Notes: generated from the letters alone by a model not told the origin. A DNA stretch of 64,000 bases from an uncultured Roseobacter sp. (GCA_947488305.1 CANKZM010000005.1:248001-312000), one strand, 5' to 3'; positions 27,272 to 35,744 are shown, counted from the stretch's first letter. Program-made: numbers and translations.

Positions 27272-27816
27272 TTGGAGCAATCCGCAGAGGCACGGCGTTA
27301 TGCGGATGTGGACCTGTGCTTTCTTGAGATGAAGGTCAAAAGCAAACGCGGCATGACGGAAAAACATCGCTTGCCCTTTGATCTGAATCCGACGGAGGCA
27401 CTGACGCCGGAAGCATTCGCATTTTCGCGTGAGACATGCAGCGGCCTGTATGACCAGCCATTTGACCACGATCTGGGCAACGCCCTCGATGTCCGGTATC
27501 AGCGGATCACGTTGGTAGCCAAGTCCGGCGGCGAACGCATAACCATAGTTGCGAGGCTGCAATTTTCCACGCCTGACCAAACCCTCGATGCCACAAGCTA
27601 TGTGTTAGTTGTCGAAACGAAGTCCGCTCTCTGGTGTGGGTTTGCCGATAAAGTCTTGCGGCGTATGCACGCCCGCCCAACCAAGAAGTGTTCAAATACT
27701 GAATCGGAATGGCAGTCTTGGGCGAGGTCAGCCGCTGGAACAGGTTCATGCCGACCATGCGTCGACTTCACATGGTCGAGGGGACGAACCTGATTGCCAA
27801 GCCATCAATGCGGTAG
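27272..27816 (+). pseudogene. VTC-domain (polyphosphate polymerase-like) remnant
   Basis: The readable part contains the core of a VTC-type domain (CFLEMKVKSKRGMTEKHRLPF, then ALDVRYQRITLVAKSGGERI and VVETKSA...ADKVLRRMHARPTKKCS). After KKCS the natural C-terminus (IGMAVLGEVSRWNRFMPTMRRL) appears in another frame behind a TGA, ending at 27816. The N-terminal third expected of the family is absent. The gene therefore carries a 5' truncation, a frameshift and a nonsense codon. Family identity is from remembered motifs and is not certain. Confidence 0.6.
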
Positions 27817-28018
27817 CTTGCGGCGTAAGAACAGCGCCCGCAAGCGCTCTTCTCGCCAACTAGTGGATGGGATGCGCTGTTTTATCAGACCAAAGTCGGT
27901 AACCGGGACAGGTTTGCGTGGGTATTCTGAACCCGTCGGCGTCCCATGCTTTACGTTACGGTTGTTTTGAGTTTGTTCCTATGGCGGCGCCGATACGCGC
28001 AACCGAAAGGATAACTCT

Positions 28019-28663
28019 ATGAACGGACTTAGAAAAGCATTGTTGATTCCCTTGGCTATCGCCAGTCACATTGGCATGGCGCATGCACAGGAGCACGAAA
28101 TGGGGTTCTTCGTGACCAGCGCCGGATTGGGCGACGGGGCAGACTTGGGTGGGCTGGAAGGGGCGGATGCGCATTGTGATGCGCTGGCGACCGCAGCTGG
28201 CACCACAGGTCGGACCTGGCGCGCCTATCTGAGCACACAAGAGGACGGAAAACGCGGTGTATCCGCCCGATACCGCATTGGCAAAGGGCCCTGGTACAAC
28301 GCCAACGGAGAGCTGGTGGCCAGCGATCTTGATGAGCTTCACCTGAGCCCGAACATCATCAAACGAACTGCCGTCGATGAAAACGGCAATAAAATCAATG
28401 GTGTTGGAGACAGCCCGAATGAACACGACATTTTGACCGGGTCCATGGCGGATGGGATGGCTTACTTTCCCTGGGCCGAGGGCGATCACACGTGTAGCAA
28501 CTGGACCAGTTCCGGTGAAGGAAGCGCGCAAGTTGGGCATCATGACCGTCATGGCGGCGGCAACACATCGTGGAACTCCGCACATGGTTCTCGAGGGTGC
28601 AGTCAGGAGGCGCTGGCAGGAACTGGCGGCGCCGGGCTGTTTTATTGCTTTGCAGAGGAATAG
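28019..28663 (+). CDS. Secreted C-type-lectin/endostatin-like protein
   Basis: A 214-residue exported protein with a signal peptide ending at AHAQ (residue ~24). The mature part has the pattern MGFFVTSAGLGDGADLGGLEGADAHC, a Trp-Arg-Ala-Tyr-Leu block, and paired cysteines near the C-terminus (HTCSNWTSS...RGCSQEAL...LFYCF). This fits a family of bacterial secreted proteins with the endostatin/C-type-lectin fold, related to DUF1554. The role is unknown; a carbohydrate- or surface-binding function is possible. An AGGATAA stretch precedes the ATG. Confidence 0.65.
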   Translation: MNGLRKALLIPLAIASHIGMAHAQEHEMGFFVTSAGLGDGADLGGLEGADAHCDALATAAGTTGRTWRAYLSTQEDGKRGVSARYRIGKGPWYNANGELVASDLDELHLSPNIIKRTAVDENGNKINGVGDSPNEHDILTGSMADGMAYFPWAEGDHTCSNWTSSGEGSAQVGHHDRHGGGNTSWNSAHGSRGCSQEALAGTGGAGLFYCFAEE

Positions 28664-28879
28664 AACTCTCAACCAGTGGGTTGGCAGCCTGGGTTTCCCA
28701 TCCGACACCCGACTTACTTTCATTCTGGTGAGTTAGCAGAACCTCGGGCTGCTATGAACACCAGACTTTGGTCTGAGTTTCTGTCGGACCATTGGGTCAA
28801 ACTTTCTAGACGATCTGCCGATGTGGCGCGCATGTCTGAGCGCCATAATCGCACCATCAATCAGCTCAGGAGAACTAAA

Positions 28880-29368
28880 ATGTCACGCTCGAAACTACTT
28901 CTCTCAACATCTCTCTGCCTCGTACTTTCTGCTCCGGCCTTTGGTGAAGGTCAACGTTTTGGACAGATTGATTCCAACAGAGACGGCTTGTTGAGCCGCG
29001 ATGAGCTCACTTCCGCATTTGGCACACGTGGCGCAGCCGGTATTTTGAGCCGATCCGACCGCGACAATGATGGTCACGTGAGCCTTGCAGAAGCACGTTC
29101 TGCCGAGGATGGCAATGAAAGCGATGAGGAGGAGGACGATGACGAAAGCGATGACGGAGAATCAAATAGCGGTCGCCATAACGAAAGCGATGAAGGCGGT
29201 GAGAGTGACGACTCCGGTGAAAGCGATGAAAGCGGTGAGAGCGACGACTCCGGTGAAGGCGGCGAGAGCGGCGAAAGTGACGATTCCGGTGAGGGCGGCG
29301 AGAGCGACGATTCCGGCGAAGGCGATGACGGGGGTGAAGGGGGCGAAGGGGGCGAGAGTGACGACTAG
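28880..29368 (+). CDS. Secreted EF-hand protein with acidic Ser/Gly/Asp repeat tail
   Basis: A 162-residue protein with a signal peptide (cleavage near residue 22) and two canonical EF-hand loops, D31-x-N-x-D-G...E42 and D60-x-D-x-D-G...E71, so calcium binding is expected. From residue 75 onward it is an extremely acidic low-complexity tail of DDSGEGGES-like units. The ATG at 28880 is chosen over an upstream in-frame ATG because of the AGGAG at 28868-28872 and the signal peptide. Its composition parallels the Gly/Asp repeat protein at 30254. Confidence 0.75.
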   Translation: MSRSKLLLSTSLCLVLSAPAFGEGQRFGQIDSNRDGLLSRDELTSAFGTRGAAGILSRSDRDNDGHVSLAEARSAEDGNESDEEEDDDESDDGESNSGRHNESDEGGESDDSGESDESGESDDSGEGGESGESDDSGEGGESDDSGEGDDGGEGGEGGESDD

Positions 29369-29509
29369 CGTAAAACAGAATACCACTTGAGTAGGTGACG
29401 GAAATCTAGCTGGTTGCACCCAGATGTCAGCCAGATCAGATTTGCCCTCGGCCGCGCCTTCGCGTCAGATTTGAAAAACGCCGTCAGAATTCGGACTACA
29501 AGAAGCATC

Positions 29510-30121
29510 ATGATATCAGAAACCAAATTCGAGAAACTCTTCTCCTCTCCACTCTTTCGATACAGCGTGACCAATCATGAAGCGCTTAGTGCTGCCCTTC
29601 TTGAGGAGGGGGCAGCCATGCGAAGCGAAGATGATGGCGTTACGAAGTCAAATAGGCGTGGTTGGCATTCGACCGGCAACCTTTTTACGCGACAGTCTGA
29701 TTGTATCGTCGAACTGCGTGTGGCCGCCGAAATGTCCGTGCTCAGCGCCACTCGCAAAATGACCAATAAAGTTGACCCTGAAGACCTCAAGCTGAAGCTC
29801 TTCGGCTGGATGAACGTCAATCCGCTTAATGGTTACAACGCCCCTCACACGCACCCGGGCGCGCATTGGTCGGGGGTCTACTATGTTTCCCAGCCCGAAA
29901 CCGAAGATGGGGATTCTGGCATGATCGAATTTGTCGCCCCGCGAGTTGATCTGCCTCATTGGGAAGTGCTGCAGACTAGCGCCTTTCGGCTAAAACGCCG
30001 GATCAGACCAGCGGCAGGTGAAATTATCCTGTTTCCATCGTACCTGTTGCACTGGGTCTACCCCAACGAAATGGATGAAGACCGAGTTACAGTCGCGTTC
30101 AATGCGACCTTCCGAAAGTAG
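29510..30121 (+). CDS. Putative 2-oxoglutarate/Fe(II) oxygenase (TIGR02466-like)
   Basis: A 203-residue protein with the fold signature of a small 2OG-Fe(II) oxygenase family. The iron ligands are probably the two His-containing segments APHTHPGAHWSGVYYV and LFPSYLLHWVYPNE, with the 2OG-contacting Arg in DRVTVAFN near the C-terminus. The ATG at 29510 places the family N-terminus (FEKLFSSPLFRYSV) correctly. It lies between two acidic secreted repeat proteins, all on the same strand, although the gaps (~140 bases) suggest separate or loose transcription. Substrate unknown. Confidence 0.75.
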   Translation: MISETKFEKLFSSPLFRYSVTNHEALSAALLEEGAAMRSEDDGVTKSNRRGWHSTGNLFTRQSDCIVELRVAAEMSVLSATRKMTNKVDPEDLKLKLFGWMNVNPLNGYNAPHTHPGAHWSGVYYVSQPETEDGDSGMIEFVAPRVDLPHWEVLQTSAFRLKRRIRPAAGEIILFPSYLLHWVYPNEMDEDRVTVAFNATFRK

Positions 30122-30253
30122 GACAACCCTCTGGTACTTCTGCAAACGAATTTGGAGTTGCATCAGACCCTCTGATTTCTGGGACCAAAGTCCATTGGAA
30201 AACACTTTCACCGCCTTATAGTTGAAGCCACCGGAATTGAGTGATGTGAGGCG

Positions 30254-31102
30254 ATGAAGCCGCTAAAGACGACAAAAATCCTTCTGATGACCTCGGTTTT
30301 CGCGATCTTGCCATATCGTTTGGAAACAGATCTTGCGGGAAAGCTCACGATCGTTGCGTCCCTCGCCCAAGCCGACAGCGGCTCCGGAAGTGACGATGAC
30401 GGTGACGATGGCGGCGAAGGTAGTGAAGGCAGCGGCGAAGGTGGAGACGACGGCGGCGAAGGCGGTGACGATGGTGGCGAAGGTGGAGACGACGGCGGCG
30501 AAGGCGGTGACGATGGTGGCGAAGGTGGAGACGATGGCGGCGAAGGCGGTGACGATGGTGGCGAAGGAGGAGATGACGGCGGCGAAGGCGGTGACGATGG
30601 TGGCGAAGGAGGAGATGACGGCGGCGAAGGTGGTGACGATGGTGGCGAAGGAGGAGATGACGGCGGCGAAGGTGGAGACGATGGTGGCGAAGGAGACCGC
30701 AAAGCGCCGCGAGCGGTCAAAGTTCAGAAGCTCGGGAATGGCGCCCGCATTTTCTTCAGCGACGGGAGTCGTGAGGAGATCCGAAACGGCAGGTATGTTC
30801 GTTTAGACCGCAACGGACGCGTTCTCGAAAGAAGGCGCGCGCGGAGCAGTGACCTAGCACGGGTCCGCGCGTTGACTGGCGGACAAGGAAAAATAGTTGA
30901 AGCCGCACCATCTGGAGTGAAATCTCGTGCGGTCCGGGCCACATATCGTGGAAACAACGCTGAGATATTGTATGCGAATGGTTGGCGCGAAGAGATATCC
31001 TCAGGTCGATACAGTTTGACAGATCAGTATGGCAGAACTGTCTCCTCGCGCCGCGCGACGCAAAAGGACCGAAATCGGCTAAATCGCTTTCGCAACAAAT
31101 AG
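30254..31102 (+). CDS. Secreted Gly/Asp/Glu-repeat protein
   Basis: A 282-residue protein: an apparently exported N-terminus (residues 1-40), then an acidic region with twelve exact GGDDGGE heptapeptides (residues ~63-146), then a basic C-terminal part (residues 150-282). The C-terminal part holds two copies of a domain built as R-V-KV-x-L-GNGARIFFSDGSREEI / NNAEILYANGWREEISSGRYSL, each about 35 residues and probably beta-rich. The acidic repeats could bind calcium. I do not recognise the family. It is convergent with the two-component genes that follow. Confidence 0.65.
   Translation: MKPLKTTKILLMTSVFAILPYRLETDLAGKLTIVASLAQADSGSGSDDDGDDGGEGSEGSGEGGDDGGEGGDDGGEGGDDGGEGGDDGGEGGDDGGEGGDDGGEGGDDGGEGGDDGGEGGDDGGEGGDDGGEGGDDGGEGGDDGGEGDRKAPRAVKVQKLGNGARIFFSDGSREEIRNGRYVRLDRNGRVLERRRARSSDLARVRALTGGQGKIVEAAPSGVKSRAVRATYRGNNAEILYANGWREEISSGRYSLTDQYGRTVSSRRATQKDRNRLNRFRNK
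30440..30691 (+). repeat. 21-bp coding minisatellite, 12 copies (GGDDGGE)
   Basis: 252 bases equal exactly twelve 21-base units encoding Gly-Gly-Asp-Asp-Gly-Gly-Glu. Synonymous differences make a 42-base alternation of two unit types, so the array probably grew by duplication of pairs. Copy-number change keeps the frame. Confidence 0.95.
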
Positions 31103-31114
31103 GTCGAAGGAGTC

Positions 31115-31131
31115 GAACAAATCATTTGTTC
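31115..31131. promoter_or_regulatory. 17-bp perfect palindrome at convergent gene ends
   Basis: GAACAAAT-C-ATTTGTTC spans the stop codon of the response-regulator gene, 13 bases after the end of the repeat-protein gene. It could be a small bidirectional hairpin or a protein-binding site. The stem is AT-rich and weak for a terminator. Confidence 0.4.
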
Positions 31132-31757
31132 CAGGCGTCATGGGCGATCAATGCGGCCTCTACTCTGTTGCGGGCGTGAAGTTTGCTCAGAATAACAGTC
31201 ATGTAATGTTTCACCGTCTTTTCCTGAAGCTCGAGCGCATCCGCTACCTCTCGATTGCTTTGACCAGTTGCGACGAGGCGCAATATTTCTTCTTCCCGTT
31301 TGGTGAGCTCGTCTATCGGATTGTGCGTGTCCGCTTTTGGTGCCTGCATGATTTTCAGGACCTGAGCTGCAAGTCCGGGGGACACGTGTGCCTCGCCTTT
31401 GGCGATCCCTTTCAGAACCCGCCGTAACTCATCTGCGGAAACACCTTTGAGAACATAACCAATTGCGCCTACCTGCAAAGCGTTTGTCACATCGGTGTTG
31501 TCTTCTGAAACTGTCAGCATTGCTACGTGACCGGCGAGTTTTTCCGCCACGATTTCTTTCGCCGCGGTGATCCCGTTTCCTGGCATCGACAAGTCCAAGA
31601 GTGCCACATCTGGCTTGTGTTTTCGTGCGATTGCGATAGCTTCTTGCGCCGTTGATCCAGAGCCTAAAACAACAAATTCTCCAGTTTCAGAAAGGCTTTG
31701 AACCAACCCATCTCTAAAAATCGGATGGTCATCCGCTACTATCATCGTGATGGTCAT
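31122..31757 (-). CDS. NarL/LuxR-family response regulator
   Basis: A 211-residue regulator. The receiver domain (residues 1-120) has acidic pocket residues D9-D10 and the phosphoacceptor D55 (VALLDLSMPG). Residues ~145-205 form a LuxR-type HTH (LTKREEEILRLVATGQSNREVADALELQEKTVKHYMTVILSKL, shown here only as the consensus core REEEILRLVA and NREVADAL). Its start overlaps the kinase stop by 4 bases, so the two form a two-component system. The targets are unknown; the acidic-protein genes next door are candidates. Confidence 0.92.
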   Translation of the reverse strand: MTITMIVADDHPIFRDGLVQSLSETGEFVVLGSGSTAQEAIAIARKHKPDVALLDLSMPGNGITAAKEIVAEKLAGHVAMLTVSEDNTDVTNALQVGAIGYVLKGVSADELRRVLKGIAKGEAHVSPGLAAQVLKIMQAPKADTHNPIDELTKREEEILRLVATGQSNREVADALELQEKTVKHYMTVILSKLHARNRVEAALIAHDAWNK

Positions 31758-33148
31758 GTTCTTTCCTCGGTTGCTATCTCAAGAGCGAGGACCGTGCCTT
31801 TTCCGATGCCGCTTTCGATGTTTAATGTTCCTCCAATGCTCTCTGCGCGGTCTTTCAAACCAATCAAACCTTGCCCGCCACTTTTGTCGAGTGGAACCGG
31901 ATCATTAATATCAAACCCTTCGCCGGAGTCTTCGATGTTGATCCTAACACATTCGGGCGCTCCAATCACCGTGACGACAGCTGCTCCGACTTTCCCATGT
32001 CTGAATGCGTTGGACAGTCCTTCCTGAAGGAAACGGTATATGCAGAGTTTTTCAGCATAGCTCAGCGTCTTGGGTTCTGATCCTTCAAACCTCACGTCGA
32101 CGCTGAGCCCAGATTGAGTTTCCCGCTCGGTCACAGCACGGCCGACAAGCCCTGCCACATTGAGCTCTTCAAGCTCGGGAAGAGCCAAGCCGCGTGATAT
32201 AACGCGGAGTTCTTCCAAGGCCATGTCTAGAGAGGTACGGATTTCCTTTCGAACGTCGGATGTCCCTCCTTTTACAAAAGCAGAGTCGAGCCGCAGAGCG
32301 GCGAATGAAAGGTGCTGCGCGGGTCCGTCGTGCAAGTCAGACCCGACACGCCGTATCGTCTGTTCAGTTTGCGCCGTCGCGCGCTGGTTTGCTGTAATAG
32401 CACGTTTTCGAAGAGTGTCGTTTTGGACAGCAAGCTTCTCCGAGGCCGCCAGTTGCTTCTCTAGCTCTTTGCGTTGCACTTCAATTGTACGTTGACCCGC
32501 TCTGACGATCCCTATCAGGAGCAGTCCGCTTAACGCAAATGCAGAACCGACGACCATCCATGTCGTCCTCTGCGCATTTGACAACTCGATCCGTAAGGCG
32601 TCAGCGCGTTCATAGAATTCAGCCACGGCAATGATTTCGCCGCTAAAGACCTCATGAATAGGGCTATAAACTTCCAGCAAAGGCACACCAAGCGAAGCTT
32701 CCGTGGCGTCTTCGGGATCGTTCAGATCCTCAAATGACGCAGAAACCTTTCCTTGCCAGGCCGCCCGCAGATCATCGGAGGGTTCAAATTTCTGGCCCGC
32801 GAGCGACGGGTCTGAAGCATGGACAATCAAACCGCCTTTTTTCCAGATCTTATAGGATACAATTCGATCGCTCAAAGCCGTACTGGAAAATATCTCTACC
32901 ATAGCCTGTTGCGCGGGCTCAGAGAGTTCCGTGTCATCTGCCAGATCTTGAGTGACGGGGGCAATAAAACTTTCTACATAGTTTGCGGCAGTGATCGCAA
33001 AGTTCTGCACCGCAGCTTGCTCAATTCTGTGCGACACCCATGATCCCACGGCAACCATTGCTATCAGCATGACTGCGCCTCCAGCCAACATAAATTGACC
33101 AGGTAATGATAGACGCTTCCAAACTTGAGACGCAGAGTTTTGGATCAT
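31754..33148 (-). CDS. Sensor histidine kinase, NarX/DegS type (HisKA_3)
   Basis: A 464-residue membrane kinase. Two transmembrane segments (about 20-38 and 196-215) bracket a ~155-residue periplasmic sensing region. A coiled-coil linker follows (220-265), then the HisKA_3 box with H273 (DLHDGPAQHL) and a C-terminal HATPase (GLSNAFRHGKV, DSGEGFD, GQGLIGLKDRAE). It would phosphorylate the regulator translated from the overlapping downstream gene. The sensed signal cannot be inferred. Confidence 0.92.
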   Translation of the reverse strand: MIQNSASQVWKRLSLPGQFMLAGGAVMLIAMVAVGSWVSHRIEQAAVQNFAITAANYVESFIAPVTQDLADDTELSEPAQQAMVEIFSSTALSDRIVSYKIWKKGGLIVHASDPSLAGQKFEPSDDLRAAWQGKVSASFEDLNDPEDATEASLGVPLLEVYSPIHEVFSGEIIAVAEFYERADALRIELSNAQRTTWMVVGSAFALSGLLLIGIVRAGQRTIEVQRKELEKQLAASEKLAVQNDTLRKRAITANQRATAQTEQTIRRVGSDLHDGPAQHLSFAALRLDSAFVKGGTSDVRKEIRTSLDMALEELRVISRGLALPELEELNVAGLVGRAVTERETQSGLSVDVRFEGSEPKTLSYAEKLCIYRFLQEGLSNAFRHGKVGAAVVTVIGAPECVRINIEDSGEGFDINDPVPLDKSGGQGLIGLKDRAESIGGTLNIESGIGKGTVLALEIATEERT

Positions 33149-33335
33149 CCGGATACTCTAACTTGCGCTCTCAAATCCGGAAGGGACTTTCGTCTGATGC
33201 GGATTGGCATTGTGGGCTTCCCCACTTTGCATTTCTCGCCAGAGCGAGTTGCCGCCGACTATCCTTTGGCAAGCCATCCTCGACGTAGCCTCACAGCCCA
33301 CGCGCACCAACTTCCCGCTACGCAACAAAGCCCCA

Positions 33336-33533
33336 CTATGCGCAACACGAATTTCCTTCTTGGATCGGTGGGCAAGGCATCGTCGCGTATGAACAGTACA
33401 CGCAGCAATCTCCTTCGAGTGGCTTCAAGACCGTCTGGCATGACTTGCATTCATAGAACCACTGGCAGGCGTCAGTGGGCATAGTTTCAGTTTCCACATG
33501 CCCGCAGGATGGGCAGGTCAGAGTGGATTCCAT
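33336..33533 (-). CDS. GDCCVxCSY-motif cysteine-rich small protein
   Basis: A 65-residue protein with eleven cysteines, including two zinc-ribbon-like CxxC pairs (TCPSC and ECKSC), and the signature GDCCVYCSYATMPCPP. This family is commonly found in mercury-resistance and heavy-metal clusters. Its function is not settled; metal binding is very likely. It begins 3 bases after the merF-like gene's downstream stop, as the last gene of the mer cluster. Confidence 0.85.
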   Translation of the reverse strand: MESTLTCPSCGHVETETMPTDACQWFYECKSCQTVLKPLEGDCCVYCSYATMPCPPIQEGNSCCA

Positions 33534-33535
33534 AA

Positions 33536-33745
33536 CTACTTTTGTTGCTTCTGTTGCCATAGCGCGTAACCCGTCAGTATGAGAAAACCTGCCTAGAACG
33601 GCAGCAAAACAGCATCGTTGTAAAGAACACCAAGTAGGCCAGTCAGACCAATTGCTGTGAGCACAATCGGCAGCAACGGTGTGAAACAGCAAAGTATCGT
33701 GAAGACTGTACCGCCCAGACCAAGGGCAAGCAATTTGTTCTTCAT
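33536..33745 (-). pseudogene. merF: MerF-like mercury transporter interrupted by an in-frame TAG
   Basis: Fifty codons (MKNKLLALGL..., with the TM1 Cys pair C19-C20 in TILCCFTPLLP) end at a TAG at 33593-33595. The same frame then continues for 18 sense codons (AGFLILTGYALWQQKQQK) to a TAG at 33536-33538. Joined, they give a 69-residue two-helix MerF, the normal size. One nonsense mutation therefore cuts the second helix. The gene overlaps merT by 4 bases. It could still be read through, or be a sequencing error. Confidence 0.75.
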
Positions 33746-34128
33746 CGGGTCGATCTCCACAACTCCCACATGAAACGTTGAGCTGAGGCTTCCCAATATG
33801 GGGATGACAAAGCAATCAGGAAAGCAATGGTCGCAAGGGATGCCCAGACGATAGCGGACCACCGAGGCCTTGCGCATGCTCTGGGCCACATAACTCGATA
33901 CCATACCCAGATAAGCGCGGTGGCTACTGCAACAAGGATGAAACCCCGATACGCAATAAAAGGTCCAAACAAGGTGAGCCAAGCGCCGCCAAGACCGATG
34001 ATGGACAATCCGATTGGCAACACACAGCAGGATGCCGCTAACAATGCCAGAAGTGCAGCAAGTGCCGTGACCAGCCGCGCGGTTAAACCGGGTTCAGTCT
34101 CTGTTTGATGATTTGCGTTCACGTCCAT
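33742..34128 (-). CDS. merT: Mercuric ion transporter MerT
   Basis: A 128-residue inner-membrane protein with about three helices. The diagnostic vicinal cysteines C34-C35 lie in the first helix (AASCCVLPIGL), followed by the IIGLGGAWLT helix typical of MerT. The cytoplasmic loop has only one Cys (RACARP), where MerT usually has a pair. It would move Hg(II) inward. It is divergent from merR across a 19-bp-spacer promoter and heads the leftward merT-merF-GDCCV cluster. Confidence 0.88.
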   Translation of the reverse strand: MDVNANHQTETEPGLTARLVTALAALLALLAASCCVLPIGLSIIGLGGAWLTLFGPFIAYRGFILVAVATALIWVWYRVMWPRACARPRWSAIVWASLATIAFLIALSSPYWEASAQRFMWELWRSTR

Positions 34129-34134
34129 ACTGCG

Positions 34135-34165
34135 TTTCTAGTTCCTGTAGTGGCTACAGGAGCAA
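34135..34165 (-). promoter_or_regulatory. MerR-type promoter/operator of merT
   Basis: Read on the minus strand: -35 TTGCTC (34160-34165), a 19-base spacer, then -10 TAGAAA (34135-34140). The spacer carries the perfect dyad TCCTGTAG-N3-CTACAGGA (34143-34161). The overlong 19-base spacer with a central dyad is the hallmark of promoters that MerR activates by DNA untwisting. It sits just upstream of merR on the other strand, so autoregulation is expected. Confidence 0.85.
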
Positions 34166-34170
34166 GCAGA

Positions 34171-34584
34171 ATGTTCACCATCGGCAAGGCATCAGAACAA
34201 AGCGGCGTGAACATCGAAACGATCCGCTATTATGAGCGCGAAGGCATTGTTCCAAGGCCAGGACGGTCGGCGGGAGGCCACAGGCTCTATTCTCCCGATG
34301 AAATTGCCAAATTGAGGTTTGTGCGGCGTTGTCGAGACCTAGGTTTCCCGATCTCGATCATTCAGACGTTCCTGTCGCTTACGGAACAGGATGATCGAAG
34401 TTGCGGTGAAGTGAAGGTCTTGGCCGAAAACCATTTGGATGAGATCAACGCCAAGATCGAAATACTGACACGCCTCCGCGAAGCACTTCTAAGCTTGTCC
34501 TCGAATTGTGACGACGGGATTGCAGCTTGTCCGATGCTGGACACCCTTATGAAAGACGGTTTTGCCGAAAACCGAGCGGAGTAA
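34171..34584 (+). CDS. merR: Mercury-responsive regulator MerR
   Basis: A 137-residue MerR-family protein with the N-terminal winged HTH (FTIGKASEQSGVNIETIRYYE) and dimerisation helix. Cysteines C78 and C113 are 35 residues apart, exactly as C82 and C117 of classical MerR, and C120 precedes Pro as the third ligand does (AACPML). This supports Hg(II) sensing over sensing of other metals. It starts 6 bases after the operator region and is transcribed away from merT. Confidence 0.88.
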   Translation: MFTIGKASEQSGVNIETIRYYEREGIVPRPGRSAGGHRLYSPDEIAKLRFVRRCRDLGFPISIIQTFLSLTEQDDRSCGEVKVLAENHLDEINAKIEILTRLREALLSLSSNCDDGIAACPMLDTLMKDGFAENRAE

Positions 34585-35099
34585 AGTGGACATTGAGCTG
34601 ACTCTTAGAGACAGCGGCAAAACCCACGTTCGGTTTGTTCGCCCAGCCGTTGATTTAGCGCAGACGGTGAGCGTCTGCTATGCAGGCTGCGGCTGCCCGC
34701 GCTAACCTTCGCGTCGTCCATCTGTCCCGTCACCTACAGACATTGGATATTCTGACCATGGAGCGGGTCGATCGATACAACGTCCTGCGTGGGTATGCTG
34801 CTGACCCTTGCGCGAGCGTTGCAGCCAACGGCCCAGAGCAGACCTTGGTGTTCGTTCGTCGCGCTGCGCTGCGGCTTTCCCGAAGCGTCATTCGGTGCAA
34901 CCGCAGTATCTCGGTTTAGGTGAGGTCACAAAACACGGCCCAATGCTGCCGCTCGATCGGTTAGCCGACTGCAGCGGCCCAAGCCGTCGAAAAAATCTCC
35001 GTTGTGTTTACGAATTCACACTTATTGTCGCGAGGTCCGGCGGATCGGTTTTTTCGAGTAAACGAAGCCCGAAACCGCTGTGCGCGATCCCTCCAGCAA
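34585..35099. other. Intergenic region, no supported gene
   Basis: About 515 bases with open frames that lack coding character. A merA or merP gene might be expected next to a mer cluster but none is present here. Confidence 0.45.
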
Positions 35100-35744
35100 C
35101 TACTGATTGCTTTTCGAAGCTGACCTGAGGGATGCGATCATGCGCCGGCTGCGGCGAAGTATCGTTACCACCGAGCCCACAACAATGATCCATAGGGCAA
35201 GGTGCAGAACGGACCACCCCAGTACCGTCGGAGCAAAAATGGCAAGTATCGCAGCCCCAGTCACGACTGCCATGCGCTGTGGTTTGGCCATTGGGCCGCG
35301 AAAATCTGCACCCAATCCCTGAGTGCTGCCAAGTTCGCGGACGTAGGCGGTTCCAATCGCAGCAGCGGCGGCTGCCCATCCCAAGCCAGGATGTCCAGTT
35401 GCCAACCCAAGCCCCACGAGGATGAGAGCATCTGCCACTCGGTCTGGCGCCTCGTTCCAGAACGGGCCGTCAGGCGCACCTCTGCCGCCCTCAACTGCAA
35501 CCATCCCGTCGAAGAGATTGCATAGCAGCCGGAACTGGCATCCAATTGCCGCGCCGACGAGGCACACCACGTACAAGACTCCGTTGGCCGTGCCCGACAG
35601 CCAGAATGCCATCCCAGCCAGCGCCGCAAAAACCATGGAGAACTGGGAGATATGATTGGGCGAGATGCCGCGCTCAACCAGCGCTTTGGCAACGCGCGCG
35701 GCGAGTTTCGTATTTCGGCTGGCGATGGGGCGACGTTCAAACAT
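35100..35744 (-). CDS. CDP-alcohol phosphatidyltransferase family protein
   Basis: A 214-residue membrane enzyme that would transfer a phosphatidyl group from CDP-diacylglycerol to an alcohol. The catalytic motif is the variant CNLFDGMVAVEGG...NEAPDRVADAL, in which the first Asp of DxxDG is Asn and the AR dipeptide is changed. I recall this variant as normal for a YnbA-like subfamily, so it does not necessarily mean inactivity. It is the last gene of a tightly overlapping phospholipid operon. The acceptor alcohol is unknown. Confidence 0.8.
   Translation of the reverse strand: MFERRPIASRNTKLAARVAKALVERGISPNHISQFSMVFAALAGMAFWLSGTANGVLYVVCLVGAAIGCQFRLLCNLFDGMVAVEGGRGAPDGPFWNEAPDRVADALILVGLGLATGHPGLGWAAAAAAIGTAYVRELGSTQGLGADFRGPMAKPQRMAVVTGAAILAIFAPTVLGWSVLHLALWIIVVGSVVTILRRSRRMIASLRSASKSNQ

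Noticed and set aside
30440-30691. CRISPR array
   Set aside because: Units are contiguous and coding, with no spacers.
30208-30720. Minus-strand Ser-Pro-Pro repeat protein
   Set aside because: Antisense shadow of the GGDDGGE array.
34680-34919. 79-residue frame after merR
   Set aside because: No Shine-Dalgarno, no motif and unusual composition.
35100-35744. Inactivated CDP-alcohol transferase
   Set aside because: The altered DxxDG motif seems to be typical of this subfamily and is not evidence of loss of function.
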